Of a DNA stretch of 23,862 nucleotides, positions 20,342 to 23,862 are shown piece after piece; position 1 is the stretch's first letter; the number at the start of each line of letters is the position of its first letter. Both the position numbers and the translations under genes were made by a program. This stretch comes from a virus. Under the pieces are notes generated by a model. It did no database searches, had not been told where the DNA came from, and worked only from the letters and a program-made list of their open reading frames with translations. The stretch lies in IMG/VR virus record IMGVR_UViG_3300022690_000151, positions 1-23,862 of that record, one strand, 5' to 3'.

Positions 20342-22058
20342 GTAATTTTCTCCTCTGAGTTTCTGTAAAATTTAATCTTGGATCGCTTGGTTGAGCTGTA
20401 TATGGATTAGGGACAAACGGATTGTTTTCAGTTGCCGGATTGTCGCCTCTGACATTTTGAATCATATCGTTATAGATTGGCATATCGTTTGGAGGTTGTC
20501 CCATGACTTGATTAGCGAAATTGTTTGGGACTGGAGATTCTCCTCCTCCGATTAAAGCTTGTTCGCTTGCTAGTGGTATGGGTTCCTCTTGGCCAGTTTC
20601 AAAGCCTGGAGGATAAACGCCTTGAGAGTCATATTCTTGTTGCATACTCTCGCCATATTCTTTTCTTAGGCCGAGTCCGGCATCCTCTAACAAGTCACGA
20701 ATCTCTATTGGATCTTGAACGGCTCCAGTTTGAATCGCAAGCTCAATGAGTTTGATTTGATCAGGTAAATCGATATCCTTCTTTTGCACTCTACCGAAGT
20801 TTAATTCGTATTCGCAATCATCCCAGGGAATCGCCACTAATCCTCCTCCGTAGCTTGGATCATAGATTGGATTAGCATCATACCAAGGACGGAATAGTTG
20901 CTCGATTAACATTCGAGTGACAGCCAATGGAAAAGCTGATAATCCTATTTGATCAAGTATGTTACTCTCTTTTGCATTAGCGTATTGATGAGAGCTTTCG
21001 GTTCCTTGTTTGCCTCTGAAATCATTGAGAGCTTTCATTATAGGGCCGAGAACAGTGTCCGTGAATTGTGTTGGATTAAATGCACGAGTTGAACTACCAA
21101 GCTCTTTAATTTCAATGGCCGAGCCAGCTACAACGTCCTCAGCAAGTTTCAAGTCTTGTATTTTTCTAGTGAGTTCAGCTCGTTCTTCTTCGTCAGCGTC
21201 CGGAGCAATCCAAACGTTGCGAGGAGTATAACGTCTCTCAGTGACGTGCATTGTTAACTGATTAGAATATTTACGATCAAGTAATGACGGCACAGTATTA
21301 GCCTCAGCTCCGTTAGCTGTGATTTGGTCAAAGGTATGAGGACTTTGCATGGCCACTCCAAATCCTACGCCATAAGCTGACGCATTAACTGGATTCCATT
21401 TCAAGTGAATTATCTCATCTGGATTATGATAGCCTTGGTATTCAGCTCCTCTAAACTCATACTTGTAAGGGATTCGTTGTCTGTCCCACCAAATACGAAC
21501 AGCCGAAGAAATTGGTATGTGCATTAAATCATGTTTAGTTCTTACAGCTCCGACTCCCATTCTAGGCTTCCAAAAGCTATTTCCAAACCATAACAACTCT
21601 TTACAAATAATTGTGTCAAGTTCGTCAAAGTCAATGGCTTGTGAAAAATCTTCTATGTATTGAGTAATATTTTCATTCTGTCCCTTCCAGAAATGTTCGC
21701 CTCCAGTGACTTGTGACGCTAAATGATTCATGGCGAGTGTCACGTCCTCGTCATTGGCTAACGGTAAAGCTTGAGAGACAAAAGGAATAAGAGGTTTATC
21801 AAAAGTTTTGCTAGTATAGCCTTCTTGTGAATAACGGCCGACAGTTGCAATCTCAGGGCCCCACACTGGCTGAGATAATCCAGGAGGAGAGCCAGACATG
21901 ATAGCTTCTTCAAAACTCGTTCTCATTGAGTTAACGTCAAGTGAGTTCAATGGAGCTCGTTGTTGCGAATTTGCATAATGACTATATCGATTCTGAGATC
22001 GATTCTCAGGAGCTAACATCTTGACTAGTCCATTACGGAGTCGAGTCGTCCAGGCCAT
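20313..22058 (-). CDS. Portal protein
   Basis: This 581-aa protein is the dodecameric portal that sits at one capsid vertex and passes DNA. Typical features are DEIIHLKWNPVNASAYGVGF (about 212-231), the usual 'D-E-I-hH-h' and 'G-h-S/G-h' region of portals, then NDFRGKQGTESSHQYANAKE and a long helical stem region (LDQIGLSAFPLAVTRMLIEQ) followed by an FRPWYDANP segment. The C-terminus is disordered, Pro/Asn-rich and ends in a basic run (RRKLHGRKILHKR). It lies after terminase as in most tailed viruses. The ATG lies 28 nt after the TATA of promoter copy 7 and has no clear Shine-Dalgarno. Confidence 0.88.
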   Translation of the reverse strand: MAWTTRLRNGLVKMLAPENRSQNRYSHYANSQQRAPLNSLDVNSMRTSFEEAIMSGSPPGLSQPVWGPEIATVGRYSQEGYTSKTFDKPLIPFVSQALPLANDEDVTLAMNHLASQVTGGEHFWKGQNENITQYIEDFSQAIDFDELDTIICKELLWFGNSFWKPRMGVGAVRTKHDLMHIPISSAVRIWWDRQRIPYKYEFRGAEYQGYHNPDEIIHLKWNPVNASAYGVGFGVAMQSPHTFDQITANGAEANTVPSLLDRKYSNQLTMHVTERRYTPRNVWIAPDADEEERAELTRKIQDLKLAEDVVAGSAIEIKELGSSTRAFNPTQFTDTVLGPIMKALNDFRGKQGTESSHQYANAKESNILDQIGLSAFPLAVTRMLIEQLFRPWYDANPIYDPSYGGGLVAIPWDDCEYELNFGRVQKKDIDLPDQIKLIELAIQTGAVQDPIEIRDLLEDAGLGLRKEYGESMQQEYDSQGVYPPGFETGQEEPIPLASEQALIGGGESPVPNNFANQVMGQPPNDMPIYNDMIQNVRGDNPATENNPFVPNPYTAQPSDPRLNFTETQRRKLHGRKILHKR

Positions 22059-22079
22059 ACTAAAAATTATCTCTCGTTA

Positions 22080-22094
22080 AATTATACAAGTGTT
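22080..22094 (-). promoter_or_regulatory. 15-bp promoter element, copy 7
   Basis: The minus-strand sequence is AACACTTGTATAATT. The TATA begins 28 nt before the portal ATG at 22058. The element overlaps the last base of the TAA stop of the 75-aa gene. It heads the long portal/protease unit. Confidence 0.75.
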
Positions 22095-22321
22095 TAGACT
22101 TTGATCCAGGCCATAGGGAGACATTGAGGTTTTTCCATCCAAGTCCCTCCAGTGCCGTGTTTGTGTTTATCCTCATAATAGAGAGCTTGATCTGTGCCTG
22201 GGATTTTAGAGCGTTTTATTGCACAAAGATAACATAATTGCCATTTCTTCCAGTTAGGAGCTTTTGGAGTTCGGCACGATTTTCCTCCTTTGACCGGACA
22301 ATCAAGATTAAGGCACTTCAT
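22094..22321 (-). CDS. Cys-rich zinc-finger-like protein (75 aa)
   Basis: The 75-aa protein contains C3, C8, C16 in a CLNLDCPVKGGKSC pattern, then LCYLC (about 29-33), and one later Cys. This could hold one or two zinc ions. The rest is basic and Trp-rich (APNWKKWQ, GTWMEKPQ). It lies between terminase and portal, the site of a small terminase subunit or HNH-type gene in some viruses, but no HNH or DNA-binding helix is clear. The ATG at 22321 has no Shine-Dalgarno. A CTATAC in the 46-nt upstream gap is too close to be a TATA box, so its control is uncertain. Confidence 0.7.
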   Translation of the reverse strand: MKCLNLDCPVKGGKSCRTPKAPNWKKWQLCYLCAIKRSKIPGTDQALYYEDKHKHGTGGTWMEKPQCLPMAWIKV

Positions 22322-22367
22322 GTAACCGTATAGTAGTGTCCAATAGTATTCTATTAAACTATGAAAA

Positions 22368-22511
22368 TCAAATTAAATCGTCCAAGTGTGGAATTTTTAG
22401 ATCGTTACAAATTGCGACAAAACTTATCTTTGCTAACAAATCTTTTGAGGTAACACGAGTCTCTTTAATGTAGTTTCTAGCGTTTTCTTTTTCTCGTGCC
22501 AAATATCGCAT
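22368..22511 (-). CDS. 47-aa gene overlapping the terminase 3' end
   Basis: The frame runs from ATG 22511 to TGA 22368 and encodes MRYLAREKENARNYIKETRV, then a helix DLLAKISFVAICNDLKIPHL. A GGGAGG lies just before the ATG and would suit a TTG start three codons later better. The first 35 nt overlap the terminase coding end, while the remaining 109 nt lie in a stretch with no other gene. Helical, no Cys motif. It fills the otherwise empty gap and is probably real. The function is unknown. Confidence 0.5.
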   Translation of the reverse strand: MRYLAREKENARNYIKETRVTSKDLLAKISFVAICNDLKIPHLDDLI

Positions 22512-23862
22512 ACCTCCCACTGTCATAATTTGTGTCAGCTATAATAGCATATATCAAACTCATCACGGAATCTTTTGGATGATTAAATTCCTTGCGAGCT
22601 CTCTGTCTTGGATCTTCGACAGTCTGATCGATATCCTCATCGATATCTTTTCGTGTCGTTGCACAAAAATCGTCCAAGAGAAAATCGCATTGATAGTCTA
22701 GCTTGTGAGGTATGATTAGTTTAGTTCGTTTGAGAGCTTCTTCGTTTGGCCTAGTTGGATGAGAGACGTATGTGCCAAGAAAATCTATAAAGTTTTGAAT
22801 CACTGTCGTCTTATCGATCTGTAATCGTCCAAGCTCTGTGCCGTGCTCATCAGTGTCTTGTTTGTATTTCATCTCAGGCTTTGTCTCATCTCCAATAGTT
22901 CGACAACCCATAAACAAACGTCTCCCTAGTCCTTTGAACTTAACATCATGCGAGTCTCGTCCTCCGTCTTGAATTACTTTGACTTGAATAGCTCCGTATC
23001 CAAGGTCGCCAACTGCATAATCCACATTGTAACTTTTTCCAAGTTCTGCGATATATCTTGACTGATCAAGTTGATGTTCTTGAGGTCGAGACTCGATCCA
23101 CGCAATCTGATAACGCTCAGATTTTCGCCATCGAATAAGAACTGTAATAACGGTTTTTCCTTGTGCTTTGCCAGAGCCAAAGTCAACTCCCATGACAACT
23201 CGGATTTCATTACCATAACACGCCTTGAGGAAATTAACTTCTTTAGGAGATAAAAGTGTCAAGTAATTGTTATAACAAGCACTGACCATAGCCGGAGTGA
23301 TCGGCCTTCGTTCGGCTTTGTAAAACGTTCCGTAACAGTGTGATTGTAAAACAGAGTGAGGAGAATATTTCTCTTGATACTCAATGGAAAACTCTGGATT
23401 AATGTTATGAAGCTGTGCGTCCTCAATAGTTCTTGGAATCATTGGAAAAATTGTTTGAGGTAAATGATAGCCTCTATGCTGAGTATTCTCTGGCTTTTGT
23501 GCAATCCATCGGCCATTTAGAATAACCTTCAATTCATCAGCGTCATTGATGATAAAGCCTTGAGCGTCTCGCTCTATTTTCTCATACCAAAACTTATCCT
23601 CATAAATCCACTCACGCTGATCTGTTTTCTCCCATTCTTTGTGATACTCACTCCCGGCCTCTCCTCCAATGCCGAGCATCCAGAAACGTCCGTGTGTTTG
23701 AAACAGTGCATATTTACCTCTGACTAAAAATTGAATGTCTTGATATTGTGCCTCATCCAGTATTAGAGCGATTAATGATTTGCCCTCTACCTTCTTGTAT
23801 TGTCCTTCGTCTGTCACTAGATAAATAGCTGAATCATTGACTAAAGAAAACTCTCCGATGTT
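22477..23862 (-). CDS. terL: Terminase large subunit, N-terminal part missing
   Basis: The frame is open to the right window edge, so the true start and the Walker A region are outside; the GTG at 23817 is just an internal codon. The 461 visible residues start within the ATPase. IALILDEAQ is a Walker B motif with its catalytic Glu (about residues 31-39). The C-terminal nuclease has its three acidic sites: MGVDFGSGKAQGKT (Asp near 227), AVGDLGYGAIQ (Asp near 286) and HPKDSVMSLIYA (Asp near 431). These make an RNase H-like metal site that cuts DNA during packaging. The protein ends in a basic tail. It cuts and pumps DNA into the procapsid through the portal. Confidence 0.93.
   Translation of the reverse strand, partial: NIGEFSLVNDSAIYLVTDEGQYKKVEGKSLIALILDEAQYQDIQFLVRGKYALFQTHGRFWMLGIGGEAGSEYHKEWEKTDQREWIYEDKFWYEKIERDAQGFIINDADELKVILNGRWIAQKPENTQHRGYHLPQTIFPMIPRTIEDAQLHNINPEFSIEYQEKYSPHSVLQSHCYGTFYKAERRPITPAMVSACYNNYLTLLSPKEVNFLKACYGNEIRVVMGVDFGSGKAQGKTVITVLIRWRKSERYQIAWIESRPQEHQLDQSRYIAELGKSYNVDYAVGDLGYGAIQVKVIQDGGRDSHDVKFKGLGRRLFMGCRTIGDETKPEMKYKQDTDEHGTELGRLQIDKTTVIQNFIDFLGTYVSHPTRPNEEALKRTKLIIPHKLDYQCDFLLDDFCATTRKDIDEDIDQTVEDPRQRARKEFNHPKDSVMSLIYAIIADTNYDSGRYAIFGTRKRKR

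Overview
The window is the structural half of a tailed, HK97-type virus (or provirus). Every convincing gene lies on the minus strand, so the transcription order runs from right to left: large terminase (runs off the right edge), portal, a run of very small genes, a Mu F-like/prohead-protease fusion, scaffold, decoration protein, major capsid protein, a membrane/surface-protease block, a large fibre block, then head-tail connector-type genes that run off the left edge. All three stop codons are used, so the standard genetic code applies. There are no tRNAs, rRNAs, CRISPR arrays or insertion sequences, and no gap over 300 bases.

Host: an archaeon, most likely of the Nitrososphaerota (Thaumarchaeota), is the best inference but is not proven. 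Seven copies of a 15-bp element (minus strand AACACTTGTATARTT) each place a TATA sequence 25-30 nt before the ATG of the first gene of a transcription unit. In archaea that spacing puts the transcript start at or very near the ATG. Most of these first genes lack a Shine-Dalgarno sequence, while many internal genes use GGAG-type sites or stop/start overlaps. This pattern of leaderless first genes is typical of archaea. The surface proteins, with an N-terminal membrane anchor followed by a macroglobulin-like beta domain, also resemble thaumarchaeal cell-surface proteins.

Layout (transcription order). 23862-22094: terminase, a 47-aa overlapping gene and a cysteine-rich 75-aa protein. 22058-16101: portal, five overlapping micro-genes (33-61 aa, two with CPxCG motifs), a 341-aa protein, a 718-aa protein joining a four-Cys motif, a Mu F-like HPNCKC motif and an XkdF-like protease, a 38-aa zinc-ribbon candidate and an 88-aa helical protein. 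16080-15045: two beta-rich proteins. 14995-12083: scaffold, decoration protein, major capsid protein and a small CxxC protein. 11859-8733: a 388-aa membrane protein, a 32-aa CPYC protein, a 209-aa anchored surface protein, a secreted HExxH protein, a two-helix membrane protein and a matrix-metalloprotease-like metzincin. 8698-1303: seven beta-rich fibre or decoration proteins with shared repeated domains. 1268-1: a 52-aa protein, an Ig-like 113-aa protein, a head-tail connector and a truncated neck or tail-completion candidate.

The most interesting part is the 8.7-11.9 kb block. Two predicted zinc proteases, a small two-helix membrane protein and two anchored surface proteins sit together in the late gene cluster. 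They could form a module for crossing or remodelling a protein (S-layer) envelope at entry or exit, in the place where bacterial phages carry a holin and a peptidoglycan hydrolase. Also notable are the near-invariant promoter, TTG starts overlapping TGA stops, many micro-genes under 60 aa, and an apparent total absence of GCGC and CGCG.
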